Of a DNA stretch of 64,000 bases, positions 23,640-35,849 are shown piece after piece. The first letter of the stretch is position 1. Every line of letters begins with the position of its first letter. The position numbers were made by a program, and so were the translations under genes. The notes beneath the pieces were generated by a model that saw only the letters and a program-made list of their open reading frames with translations, was not told the origin of the DNA and made no database searches. Source of the DNA: Holothuria scabra (lineage: Eukaryota > Echinodermata > Holothuroidea > Aspidochirotida > Holothuriidae); the NCBI GenBank assembly GCA_037179385.1, contig CM074193.1, positions 1,927,931-1,991,930 of the forward strand, given 5' to 3'.

Positions 23640-25875
23640 TTTTTTTTCCTTTCCTAAAAGAGATAAATACGGTAAAGAAAAGGAGGATGTGTATATTCCC
23701 CCAAACAATTTTGCAATATGGAATTTGTGAGTACGTTAGAGCATTATGTAGTATTTTCATGATACTTTAATGGACAAACTGCTGATTCTGTAAAGTACGC
23801 CAATGAACGGCAGTAATGGGGTTACTTTGTTTTCGCTACTAAGTGGTAGCAATGTAACTATTCCTTTATTTTGCGTAGCCACTGCCTACTAATCCACCAC
23901 TAAACATGCTAAGTAAGATACGATTATCCCTTGAAAAGTCAACGCTACTACTCGGTCCAAAAGTTGTCGCTGACAATCTTTAACAAAAGAAGATTTGACG
24001 TAGCGTAGAAATCCGTCCTCAGACTTTCCTTCTAATAATAGGTGGTCAAATCAAGTCCATATCCTACGGACAACAGAGAGTGTTAATCGTTACTTCTCGG
24101 TTCCTTCTGGTGGTGATAACCCTACAATTTATCCGCCTTGACAGCAGTGCGGACCATGATTGTGACCCCTGTTCCTACCCCATAAGCGCTGTGCCTCTCT
24201 GCATGCAAGGATCAAACAGCTTTAACATTCACTATCATGTCAGAGCTCTCCCTGCGTTGCCCTTCATTTACATGCCTTATTGCATTTTATCGCTTCAAGC
24301 AGGAAATGAAGCAGACTACATACACACTTGACGCGGCTTTTACATCTAAACCGACAGTGCAAGAAACACTTAAATGCGCAAAAGATAGGTACGTATCTTT
24401 GGGGCTAGCCAGAACACCAGTCAGGTATATTATAGGTGACAATAATCGCTTTTTACGTAGTGTGCATCCAAATAAAAGCATCATAATCATATCACTTGAG
24501 GGTATAAATCATGAAACAAAGTCGGATCCCAGTTACAATCCACTCTGTCTTTGCCATCTCATAGGATGTCTTAGTTCAATTCTTCAGAAGCAAAGTGACG
24601 TCATGAGAACTTCAACGGTGCTGAAGAGTTGGGACCAATTCATTCAGTCATTCTTTTCTATTTTTTTTACAAAGATTGATACAGATTTAACCAGCTGTAC
24701 TTAATTTGCTTAAAATGGGTCTCTTAACAGCTTAAGTGTTAAAGTTCTTCACCAAATGTTAGCAAGGCTGAGCGTGGTGTTAATCAGTATATCCTCACTT
24801 CCATCAAAGTTTTTCGTGTTCATCAAATTCGTCATCTTTATCTGGTATCTTTTGTCTTTTCCTGCAACAAATAAAGACAGATTAACACCCGGTGAGCAAA
24901 GTTCAAATGTGGCAGCCATTGAACGGACAGACCTCTAAAAAGCTTATCGCGTGAGATTGTACATCTGTCAATAAGAGAGGTCAGGTAACAATAAAGAGAG
25001 GTGAAAATGCCATTATTAAACAATAGTGTCCACCTAGATAGGTTTTTCTCCTCAAACTAGAAAAAGAGGGCGTTCTACCAGAAATTCCTCCCACCATGGC
25101 CAGAGCCGTATCTGACCGTGGCAAGCGGTATGCCGTGGGGTACTTTAACTTTGTTAAACTTAGTAAGAAGTAAGTTAGTATTTAATCCGGACCCTTGTAG
25201 TTCTCAACACGCTTTTCCCCATAAGTAGGCCCCCTTTCCTGGTTCAAATCACCACGGGCCTTTATATCCCGGACAAAGTCAAATCCTCAAACAAAGCCAA
25301 TTTCAACACGTGAAATAACAAAATATTAACTAGACAACCCGTACTTGCAGGCAAGTACAAATCGAAGCCTCTGAAGATGGTACGAAACAAAGATGAAACG
25401 TCCATATACGCTGCCTGATTTTATTATTGAAAACTGAGTGAGACTCAATAAGTTGCAAATGGCTTGCCAAACTCACCTCTTGAGAGCAAAAAATATTCTG
25501 CTGCCAAATTTTTATACTCAACCTGTGAAAGAAGCGTATCTTCCAAGCAGTCAACAGAAAGCCGTGACGCGGTTCTAGCGCATATTTGACCATTTGAGCA
25601 TGCGCAATTAAAGCCGAGACTGCTGGAGTGAATTTATGTGAAAGATTTGCGTGTTAACAAACGGACATTTTCAAAAGAGTTTTCGTTGCTTCAAAAGCAG
25701 CCTTAGACTGCGCAGCGGCGTTCAAGTCAGTACGTCAGCGTAACAGTCGGTCAATCATTCGACCACAGTGTACTTAACGGCAAGGCACTGAAGTCAGACG
25801 GTATTGCAGTACTGGTAAGCAGTATAGGTTTTGTTTGCGTTCCCATTCCTATACGTGTACGTCCATAATGAAGGT
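23640..25875. other. no recognisable gene
   Basis: No family-level match is visible. A frame at 24237-24704 (155 codons) and an overlapping hydrophobic-start frame at 24080 both lack recognisable domains; the latter begins with GTG. A short ATG in strong context at 25096 is discussed among the findings. Confidence 0.5.
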
Positions 25876-25879
25876 ATAT

Positions 25880-26110
25880 GCTTGATAACGGACGGATTTT
25901 GAAAAAATCTGCAATTCGCGTGCGTAGCAGTTCGCTTGGCCAATAATTTAATGTAATTGTACTTGTGTGCAGGAGAACCTATATCGAACCTTGCAAGCAG
26001 GCGAAAAACTCTTTTTCGTGCGTAGCGGTTCGCTATGGCAATACGTTCATGCGGAATTTGTGTGCACGAGAAGGTATACCGATTCGCATAAGCAGCCGAA
26101 AAAGCACGTG
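25880..26110. repeat. two diverged direct repeats of about 110 bp
   Basis: GCGTGCGTAGCAGTTCGCT (25918) and TCGTGCGTAGCGGTTCGCTA (26018) each lead through GTGTGCA-GAGAA to a CG-TT-GCA-AAGCAG-CG segment. The copies are diverged and the family is unknown. Confidence 0.55.
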
Positions 26111-27427
26111 ACAAGTAGAGCAATCCCTACAATCGAAGCTGTAGGCTTCGATTAATTATCAATTGAGAACACGGCATTTACAACTAGCAGTTGGGCCAGA
26201 CGATTTGTGAGAGTGTTTTAGAGAGACTTTACAGGTGTTTCTGATTTTAATTCAAATATCCTAGGGTACTAAATAAATCACGTAACTGGTGAAAATTCCA
26301 CTGTAAAGTAATACATTCACGACAACGATAACAGTACATTTTTGGGCAGCCTAACATCCTGTCCCCATAACTGAAATGCTCCCTTACCCTTATAAGCAAA
26401 ATTGCTCTATATCTCACAATTTGCCAAGTGAACTACCACACACACATAATTATGAGCTTTTGCTCTCCTATTCAACAAGGTTTCTATATTTACCAAAATT
26501 CTTTAAACGTTCGTCGACGTTGAATTTCCGCAACAGCATCTCAAAAGCATCATGTTAGTAAATGGCGCCATCTACTTTCAAGGTTTACCCAATGGGGTGA
26601 AAACCATTTCACTGAGAGCGGTTATCTCCCAAACTGAATGGAACCGTTTCCCCTCTCCTTAAAAGAGCCATTGCAGGTATTTAAACAGTCTGAAAGGGGT
26701 TTCCGGAGATATGTTAAATATGTTTTCTTGAAATGGGTGAAGGTTGCAGCGATATAGCATACAGCGTTTGGGAAAGGATGAATTTACGAAGAAATAATTT
26801 TTTCCCTGACATTTAGTGCATTGAAGGGAAATCTGTGATATCATCTTGGCACATTAATTTGACATTGCATTCAGGTTTCTTAAAAGTTTGATGCCGTAGC
26901 GGGAAATATTAAGAAACATTGATTGATATACCCATTCTATGGTATGAGGTAATACAAGATCTGCAGATACACAAACGTTCCAGCAGCATCAAATTACAGA
27001 GAAAACATGAAATTCAATCCTAAGGGAATTTCAGACAATGCGTCCCTATAACATTCCGTGCTTTGTTAATTGGTTAACAAAATTAATCAATTTTGAAAGT
27101 GAGATGCCTTGAGATAGAAAAAAAGGACATGACAGTTTAAAAGAGGGTGCTGAAAATTTTTGTCTTTCTTGGTGAGACGCAAGTCAAACACCACAGGAAT
27201 ATGGCTTTAAGAATACATGACACATTTTAATAAAAACTTTCAAAGTCCGAGGTGAAACAGGAATACGGTTTGGAAAAAATAATCTAGATAACCTAAGTAT
27301 CTGTTTAGTTGGATGACGTGAAGCAATGTCTCCCACTTTAGATGAATTCGGGCAGCAGTAATGGTCTGATTTCAGATAGCCACAACTGGGGTCTATCACC
27401 TTTAAATCTTTTAATCTTTTGCTTACC

Positions 27428-27556
27428 TGTGCCATGGATGGTTGTGCACTAAATTGTGTCTTGATTCCTTCAATTTCACTGAATATGAAGGTTTGAGATT
27501 CATGTAGCAATAAATGAAGACGACGTAAGGCTGATAGACCCCACTCATGGCTGCCC
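27428..27556 (-). CDS. possible internal exon of an unidentified gene, weak
   Basis: A minus-strand open stretch reads HEWGLSALRRLHLLLHESQT, then FIFSEIEGIKTQFSAQP, and ends at a good donor, CAG/GTAAGC, at 27427. The composition is protein-like. Against it, the only upstream acceptor-like AG (GTGACAG) has no pyrimidine tract, a stop lies immediately upstream in frame, and no neighbouring exon is recognisable. It could equally be a transposon relic or chance. I do not recognise the sequence. Confidence 0.2.
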
Positions 27557-28599
27557 TCTGTCACTTAACACTACTGAGCGCTGATCGGACTCGTCTATAA
27601 CAATATTAACCACGTCTAAGTGATTGAAACAATTGTGCCAGCGATTAATACTGTACTTGTTTTACATTATTTTCCATTCAGCCCAACATTAAATGGACAT
27701 TTTTACCTCAAATATTCTTTTAAAAAAAATACAATCAATATGAAACGGGCAGGCATTTTTTATCAAGTCGGTTCATCCAATTTTAAACTATGAGATGACA
27801 AAATAGGTTAGAGGCAAAGGTTCTGGAAGTCACATATGCTTTCATTAAATAAAAGAGATACAAAAATCGGTTTTACAGACTATACATAGGTTGGTCACTA
27901 GAGGGTTTCTATCAGGTGCAAGGGTTACTTCCATTTGAAAAAAAATGCATTAGACAGGTTTGAAAAATAATCACTTTAGCTCAGTTTATTGCCACCTGTT
28001 CCAATGTACGGTAACATCTCCCTGTCTGAAAGTCTGAAGAGTGAACCACAGGTGTTTAAGAGGTGACGAGTGGAGTCTTCAGTAATGTTTCATGTGGGCA
28101 CCGTTAAGTAAATAAATAACCATGGAAACAATAATTTACATCTTAATTCAACAGCTGTCATGTATAAACTGCACTGCACTGTGAAACATTTCAAAACCCA
28201 AAGGCAATTATAGTACCACATGATTGCCGCTGGCCTACTTCTGCCTTAGGCTTGGTAAATCTGTTTTCAATTCTTTTGAAAAGTATGGTTATGTGAAATC
28301 ATATGAAGGGTCAGGAATATGACATGGTTAAGGCAGTTGTTAGAATAACTAACAAAGGATCGTGAAACTCGCTGTTTAGCTTTTAATTAGATATCCTTTA
28401 TAGTTTCCAATAAGCTGGTTCGTCAGCTGGTATGAATTTACCTTAGCCATCCTACGAAAAGCTAATTGTGACTTTGCAATGAATTATTTTTGCATTTGTC
28501 TCCCGATCCCCTCCTCATTTCAGCGCTCAACCATCCTTTTCTCTTACTGCTCGAAGATTTTGATCATGTCAGCCCACCATCCCAAAATAACCTTGCATC

Positions 28600-29310
28600 T
28601 TAATGGTAATTGAAATGCACATCTACGAGTCGGTCACACAACGAATTCGGAGCGGATTCTGATACGATTTTTGCAGGCTTTGGAGAAAATATTATTAACC
28701 TCTGGTCGGTAAGGCTCAAAAATATGTCAACCAGTGTACACTCTAAAAACACCGGGGTTAAATTTAACCAGGATCGGTGTTCTATTTACTCCAACATAAT
28801 CCTGGTTAAATTTTAACGCAACTCCTGGTTAAATTGACTTAAATCCTAGTTATTTTAACCAGAATTTGTGTTAATTTAACCAGAAGTTGTGTTAGTTTAA
28901 CCAGGATTTGTGTTAAAAGTTAACCAGGATTGTGTTGGAGTAAATAGAACACCGATCCTGGTTAAATTTAACCCCGGTGTTTTTAGAGTGTAAATATATG
29001 ATTTGCATCTGATGAAATGAAATGCCAGCTGAACTATAAGTGATGTCACACCGACATAATATTTTTTATTGGACGTCCAAGCCCGACTTATAAAATCTGT
29101 CTATCGATGTAACGTCCAGATATAATTATAAATTGGCATACCTTTTACTATCATATTTTTGCGATACAGCTTAAGACGCTACACATAGTGGAAAATTTTG
29201 GGGCCCTTTCCGACCAGAGATTGACAACAGGTTTTAAGAAAAACCCGGAAAAATCGGATCGGATACCGATCCGCATTCGTAGTACTTAATGTGACCAGGT
29301 GACCGCGGCT
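28600..29310. mobile_element. foldback element split by a palindromic MITE
   Basis: The left part (about 28615-28720) and right part (about 29200-29300) are imperfect inverted repeats. CCGACCAGAG occurs in the inverted left arm and directly in the right arm. AAAAATCG-ATC, GATCCG and ATTCGT follow in both. The 28739-28990 MITE lies between them. Outer ends are uncertain. Confidence 0.5.
28739..28990. mobile_element. 252-bp palindromic MITE, CACTCTAAAAA ends
   Basis: CACTCTAAAAACACCGGGGT and its exact reverse complement form the ends, flanked by TA on both sides (28737-28738, 28991-28992). Pairing continues through GTTAAATTTAACC and GGATCGGTGTTCTATTTACT with almost no mismatches. The centre repeats the word TTAACCAGGA-TTGTGTTA several times in both orientations. 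Nearly perfect arms suggest a young insertion. Confidence 0.92.
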
Positions 29311-31559
29311 TTACTTAGCACTGGACAAATTAGAAAATAAATCAAAATTACAAGTCCGGAAGGAATGTAGTAAAACGCTTTCCTTTGCGGAAACTGGAGG
29401 GAAAAGAGGGGTATGATCCCTTCAATGTATTTGTATTTGTCTATTGGATTAATGCCAAGGTCCCTTCCCTCAAACAGTTAGTTGTATAGAAAGATATATA
29501 GGCCTACCTAAAAAAGTGGGCACTGGACGGTCGCCCTCTCTTTGGTGTCATGATGAATGATGCCATCGGAGCCATCAAAAAGTATCTTTCTAGGTCAGGT
29601 TTTACTGAATTGTTACACATGAGTCAATAGTTTCACTTTAAAGGGGATTTCCTCTCAACGGTCAATCTCTGGAAACTCTTTGAGTTCAGTTTACATTTTT
29701 AGGAGAACAGACCTTTGAAAAATACCTTTCTTGCTGGAAACTCAATAAAGTCCATTACCAAGATAAGTTAAAATTACTTGTAAATTTATTTCAAGGGGGT
29801 TGGGCTGAAGCAGTACTGGTAAAGAAATATCCCTACAAGAAACGCCATTCAGATCTTGTGTTAATGTCGCTGTTATATCTTTTATCTATTTTTGTTAGCT
29901 CAATTTAAAACCAGTGTGCAATTAGTCGTTTCTTTAAAAGAATTTGTTTCACAGAGATAATTCTTCAATCATTTTGTCTGGTGCACGTTCGGTTAATGAC
30001 CGGGTAATTATTGTAGTGCGCCGCACTACAATATTGGCATTTACTGGCCGACTGACAATTTCTTTTGTGAAGCCTGTTATGGCCCACAACTCATTTCCCT
30101 GCGCGTACCGTAACTTAGTTCGTACAAATATCCATGCTCTACCCTTTAACAATAGCAGTAAGTGCAATCTGTGGCCGTCATTAAACAAAAATCAACTTCA
30201 GAAAAGCAAATACTACACTTACAAGGCTGATTTAAGGAGTTAGCTTCATGAAAGAGCATTGCGGATAAATTTCCAGAAAACGCGATGTAATGTGGTTCGG
30301 CCTTTTCACACTGAAGTGATAAGCCTGGAGAATCAATCGCTGCTTCCAAATTGGTATACGTAACACGGCGCCATTGCGTACACTATCGTTGAACAGTATC
30401 AAGACGTTATTGTACAGTATCTTCATCTAGCTACTACGGAGCAGGGTATTGCCAATTCCCTCTACGGAACGAATTGGCTTTACTGCATTGGATTAAGCGA
30501 CTTGTGCTGTAGTTCTATTATCATGCTTTATTTCAGTGGTAAAAGCAGAAGCTATTTTGACAGCAGTCTGATCGAAACGTTTTTGTAGCATGCATTGCGA
30601 AGTAACGAAACACGGATGTTAAAACACACAGCGTCAACAGTTATTCGGCCTTCCACGAGACAGTTGTCATATGCATGCAGCGGTGCACTCAGAGAGCTTG
30701 AGAGGGCGTCATTATTTAACATAAAGAACGGTGAAAGAGGAGTCGAGAACCGATAAAACCATTTCAGGCAGGAGTAAACAACACAACAGAGCATAACGTA
30801 TGGCTAAGTAGGCTACTCAGCACGAGTCCTTGAACGGGACTATGCTTCGTCCACTTCATTTTACTCCACACTAGACTGTATACGGAGTAGGTCCTACCGT
30901 TAAGCGCAGTACACGGTCTTGTTCAAGGACTACTCAGCACTTGCTTCATTGTTGGCAAATATGCTTCAAAATAAAGATAGTGACTGACTATTAGCATAGA
31001 AGGTCCGGATTTACTCCATCATTGGTTACTCTTCTATGATTTCTTTATGCTTCCAGCCAAGGAGCTGGGAGACAAGTGGTCCATCTTTGTACTATCAAGA
31101 AATAGGGTTGAGAGGAGTGGCCAAAAAGAAACAACAGCCCCTCTTCCCGCCATGAACAAATCCTAAAGTTCAAATAAAAACTGGGCTACTGTACTAACTG
31201 AAAAGACATCTTTAACACGCACTACAATTCTGCGTATTTGCAAGCAAATGCAGTTCTAGTTTTAGAATGTTTTCAAATGGAAAAGGGGACTGTTGTTCGT
31301 CACTGAGGCCTAGCATATAGGTATGTTAAGGGTTTCCTAGAGGTTGAGAGTTTTAAAGAAAAAACACACTGATCAAGAAACTGAAGAATTAGAGGAATAA
31401 GCCAGTATATTACTGTGTCTAGCTTTCGATTAAATATCGAAGGTCGTTAGTAGCATGTTGTAACGTTCCATCTTACTTTTTATAACTTCATCCTTCTCTG
31501 TCTGATTGCATCTCATATTGCCATAGGGAGGAAATGAAACTCACTACACGCACACACCC
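29311..31559. other. no recognisable gene; one short perfect hairpin
   Basis: No family-level match. At 30009-30033 TATTGTAGTGCG and its reverse complement flank a single C. Near 30813-30945, GTTCAAGGACT-style words occur in both orientations, suggesting a small decayed foldback. Confidence 0.5.
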
Positions 31560-31569
31560 CAACACACAC

Positions 31570-32173
31570 GGGTGGGTCCAAAACGAAGACCTCCAAAACG
31601 AAGACCGAAGACAGAAGACATGAGAAAACTCTAAAACGAAGACCTCCAAAACGAAGACCGAAGAAAGAAGACATGAAAAAACTCTAAAACGAAGACCTCC
31701 AAAACGAAGACCGAAGACATGAAAAAACTCTAAAACGAATGCCTCCAAAACGAAGACCGACGACCAAAGTCTCTAGTAGTAGAAGCACTGGAAGACATTC
31801 CATTCCTTTTTAAACACATTGCATAACACCATGTTGTATATTTCACTTTACGAATCTGTTTTCAAGGTGCGCCCGAAGATCTAACTTGACGCATTCAACG
31901 AAGAGGGACGCATATTTCTCTCATTACTTGCGGGTCTTCGTTTTTCGGTCTTCGTTTTGGAGATTTGCATAATAGGGCAATCTCCAAAATGAAGACCATA
32001 AAAGGAAGACTTTTCGATTGCACCGTCCCTACTGGTAGAATAATTGTATGCATGCTAGTGCTGGCACGGGAAGACACCCTCTTCCTTATGAAACACATTG
32101 CATAGCACCCTGTTGTATATTTCTCTCAATACTTCCGGGTCTTCGTTTTTCGGTCTTCGTTTTGGACCCACCC
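31570..32173. mobile_element. 604-bp inverted-end element carrying a minisatellite, 10-bp target duplication
   Basis: The left end GGGTGGGTCCAAAACGAAGA and the right end, its reverse complement, are perfect inverted repeats. CAACACACAC lies immediately outside both ends (31560-31569 and 32174-32183). Inside the left end is a minisatellite of CCAAAACGAAGACCGAAGAC and AAACTCTAAAACGAAGACCT words (31579-31765). A second internal copy of the GTCTTCGTTTTGGAGAT block lies at 31933-31965. The interior also holds a direct duplication (CACATTGCATA-CACC-TGTTG at about 31818 and 32094). The duplication length fits a Mutator-like element. No coding frame. Confidence 0.85.
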
Positions 32174-32183
32174 CAACACACAC

Positions 32184-35172
32184 ATTAGATGTAGGCAGAT
32201 TTCACATCTGATCAACTGAAAAATACACAAAAAATTGTCGTAACATTTGGGGTTAGCTAGCAGCCAAGAAAGTGTGAATTGCTTTTTACGTATTGTGACC
32301 GCATTGGAAGCATAGACCACTTGGGGAGGCCACATATCGTGTAACAAACTCAGATATCAGTTATTCCCAGACCACCTTTGATCTATTGGAGTGTCTGTAT
32401 TGTACTCTTCAGAAGCAAGGTGACAGCATGCATAGGTTACACTGTATGAAGTTATAACGTTCCACTTTTACATATACCATGCAAAATAAGTTAGTTTCCT
32501 CATTTTTCTGATTTTTATTTTGCCGTTTCGAAGACAAGTGTTTGATTTATGAAAGTGTCAATTTACCATGCAGTGAGTGCTAAGACCTGTTACAACAAGT
32601 ACGTCACTGAATTTACATGTCTAAATTCGCATTCCAGCATAAGTATGACAAGTATGTATCGAAACCTCTTGAAAATAACACCACTAAGAGTACATAAAAA
32701 GGGTATTTCTAATGGTAAAGGGTTTAAATGATACCTTCAGTTCACTACAACAGAACTTTTATCTATTGCTATATGACACTATCGGTATGAGCCTAATTGA
32801 CACAAGCCATTGAACAGCTTGTGGCGAGATATCTTTGTACTCTTTGTGCTTGACGTCCATATTATCACGGGGACCTCTTGCACTTTAAAATTACTGGTAT
32901 ATTTTGCTTCAAACGTCTCCAATCGAATATTCCTCACACGTTATTCAAATATATAATGCTCTTACCCTCTCAAATTTTCGTTAACACATATAACCGAAAA
33001 CATTTCAAGCCAGACTGGTGACATTGCCCACGTGATGAAGTAATAAGTACCATCATGGGACGTTGTGCCGCGTGGAGTATGCGCTGCATGTCCAAGGGAC
33101 GTTTGTTGGAAATTAGTTTGGAAGGAGCAAAGTAGAACAACCACTGCAATCGAAACTTCGACTACAATTAGTAAGGATTTTATCTGGCAGTGAATATTTC
33201 AACACTACGGCAGCCAAAAATGGGAAATGATTTTAAGAGCAAATGGAGCGCGTACGCGATGGGTCCACCGGCCCCTATCCCCTACCTTTTGACTGATGTC
33301 GTTGCAAACTAGCCTACGGGAGTCAAAATACAAAGGCCCGGAAGTCCCGGAATATTGAAAATCTGTTTTAGCCAGTATAGCTTTCACATGTGTAAGACAG
33401 AATTAGTCTATATGGGGCGGTGTAAAACCAGCGACGATCCACCCTTAGATCACAAGTCTTATGTCAGTATGTGGATGTGTTTTTAGCGGGGTTTCAAAGT
33501 TGCATCAATGGAATTAACAGAAAAGCGTAGAAATTTTGAAATAAATATACAAATACAGTGTAACGACTGGATATTTGTTTTGAAAGTAAACCATGTTGAC
33601 ATTAATTTTGCATGTCATCAAAAAACGATAAGAGCTGTTCCTTCGATCATTTGGGATTTAATTTTTCCACAAAATAGTGTAATTTCATAGTCACGTGTTC
33701 GATCAGCCACCAAAAAACCTTATAAGTGTACACAAGAGAGTATTTACCCTTGTAGGGCCGCGAACATCCTTACCTATTATTCCTATGGCTAAAATGTAAG
33801 AACTTGCACAACTGATTTCTTTGCATGTAGTCAGTCGGGCGTACCTGTTTTTTCTGCTGTTTCGTGCAACACAAAAGGGGATTACTGGGGAACAACCCAG
33901 AAAGGAAGATTATAGTTTTCTCATCACGAAATGACTTTTCCCCACGTTCAAAAAGTGCGCAGCAACGAAAAAAGAGGCAAAAACAATGCCAAAGTTTCAT
34001 CTTAAATCTACTACGATCGTTTGGTCACCAGCCAATCACGTATCAGGAGAGGAGGAGACTGACCAATGACAAGGCAGTAGCATCCTAGTTACATAGAAGA
34101 AGCAGACGACAAAATTGCAGCCCCCATGCCAAACGCTGAACCCGGTGAAAATCCGGAGTTTTGTGCCATGCACATTGTTTCCAGTGCAACAACCAACTTT
34201 AAAACATTCACAAAAGCATCTTAGGAAACGTTTGTTAGTTATGGGGCACAATGGAAACACTTCAACTGCCCTGAAGCCGAAATTGTCGACAGTACGGCTA
34301 CGAGTCTTGGTTTAGACTTCGACAACATCGAAGAATGCCTCCAGTTGTTTTCACACGTACCCGTTGCACGAAACATCGGGTACCACCGAGATTGTCATCG
34401 GCGGTTTTGTGACAAAGGTAAAATTGAGCGGAAGAAACGTTCATCACAGAATCAGACTAGTGAAGATACGTATATCTATTCCTCTATAAAATTTTTAATT
34501 TGTAAACTAATCGGCTAGCCGGATGAAAATAAACATGCTAGCCTAGCCATAGAGTGTGCAATCAATGCATTGTGTGGCGACCGTAGTATTCCCACAATGG
34601 TGCAGCAATACTTGAAGTCAGTGCTCTAAGCTGCCTCACAGGGTGGCCCACCTTGCCCCTATTCTCAAAATTTAAAATTCTTCATGTGGTTCCTGGGGTT
34701 GTCTAAATTATTAAAAGTGCACTGTGTGAATAATGGATTGGGTGACTGCTATATAACTTGAACTGAACCAACACACAGAGTTACATGCGGTCATTAAAGA
34801 ATTGAAGTCAGGCATGTTTGCTGTGCATGGGCTTCAAAACATATAGGAGTGCAGCATTTTACATGTGAACGTGTGTCCTTAAATTCAATCTCCTCCCTCT
34901 TTTCAATGAAGCTAGGGGTCTTATCTGTGTAGTATTAGCTCTCAACCATGCCAGTGCCTAGTATGATAATGCTCCATTATACTACGTTCTGAATACTACA
35001 CGGAGCAAGTGACAATGGAGGTTAGTGTGTAGGGACTGAGTGAGGACTAGTGTAGTATATGCTACATTGTGTATTTTACTAAATTCCAGTCGTGTGGTGG
35101 TGATGTAAGCAACTCCCTGATGTAAGTTGATATACTGACTAACCAGGGAGTTGTCAGGGTTGAGTGACAATT
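32184..35172. other. no recognisable gene or named repeat
   Basis: Only short frames of irregular composition occur. I find no domain, RNA gene or clear inverted repeat. Confidence 0.45.
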
Positions 35173-35533
35173 CAGTGTTCTCCACAGGTTGAAATTTTGT
35201 CCGGGTGCTCCAAAGGTTGAAGGTAAACAGTGATCACTGTCTTGACAAGAAGTCTAAAGAGAGGGAGCATCTCTCTTTGGAAAATGTTGGTTAAAATCAG
35301 TGATGCTTGTAATCATACTTTTCTCTGATGACTAGGAACATTTGTGATTATCATTGCTCAATGTCCACATTGAGATTGCTGTTTTCTCTGTTTCGAGATT
35401 TCAAATAGATAATTTTTGTCTGGGTGGCTGAACTTTTTGTCCGGGTGGCACATTTTTTGTCCTTGGGCTAAAAAACCTCTGCAGATTTTGTCCGGGTGGG
35501 TCACCCTATCAAAACAGCTAGTAGAGAACACTG
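35173..35533. mobile_element. 361-bp hAT-like MITE, CAGTGTTCTC ends
   Basis: It begins CAGTGTTCTCCAC and ends with the reverse complement of CAGTGTTCTCTAC. The phrase TTGTCCGGGTG recurs four times inside. CAGTG-type ends are typical of hAT elements. No convincing 8-bp target duplication remains. Confidence 0.7.
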
Positions 35534-35849
35534 TCATTATGCCTTTTTAATATCCCTTTCCTGTTGTAGCTGCTGAATTGTAACCGGGGTGGAAATATAC
35601 TAACGCCTATCTTGTGCATTTGGCAGGAGCCTAAACAGCAACTCTCTTGTCAGAGTGTGTGATTGCGGGCAGATATCTTGAATATAAAAGACTTATGGGA
35701 TGTATCCACATTCCTTGGTACTGTAAGAACATTCTTTCCATTACTTTCCACCATATAGGTGTACTAGGCCACTTTTATTTGGAGGGGGTAGAGCCCTTTT
35801 AGGCTTTTACCCAAAATTTTAATCACCCATGCCTGAAAAATACAACTGT

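Noticed and set aside
24080..24704. Overlapping 83- and 155-codon frames, one with a hydrophobic signal-like start
   Set aside because: The signal-like frame begins with GTG, not ATG, and is only open by chance. Neither frame has a recognisable domain or good splice sites.
31488..31748. 86-codon repetitive minus-strand frame (VFVLEVF-type repeats)
   Set aside because: It is the translation of the minisatellite inside the inverted-end element. The repetition comes from the DNA, not from a protein.
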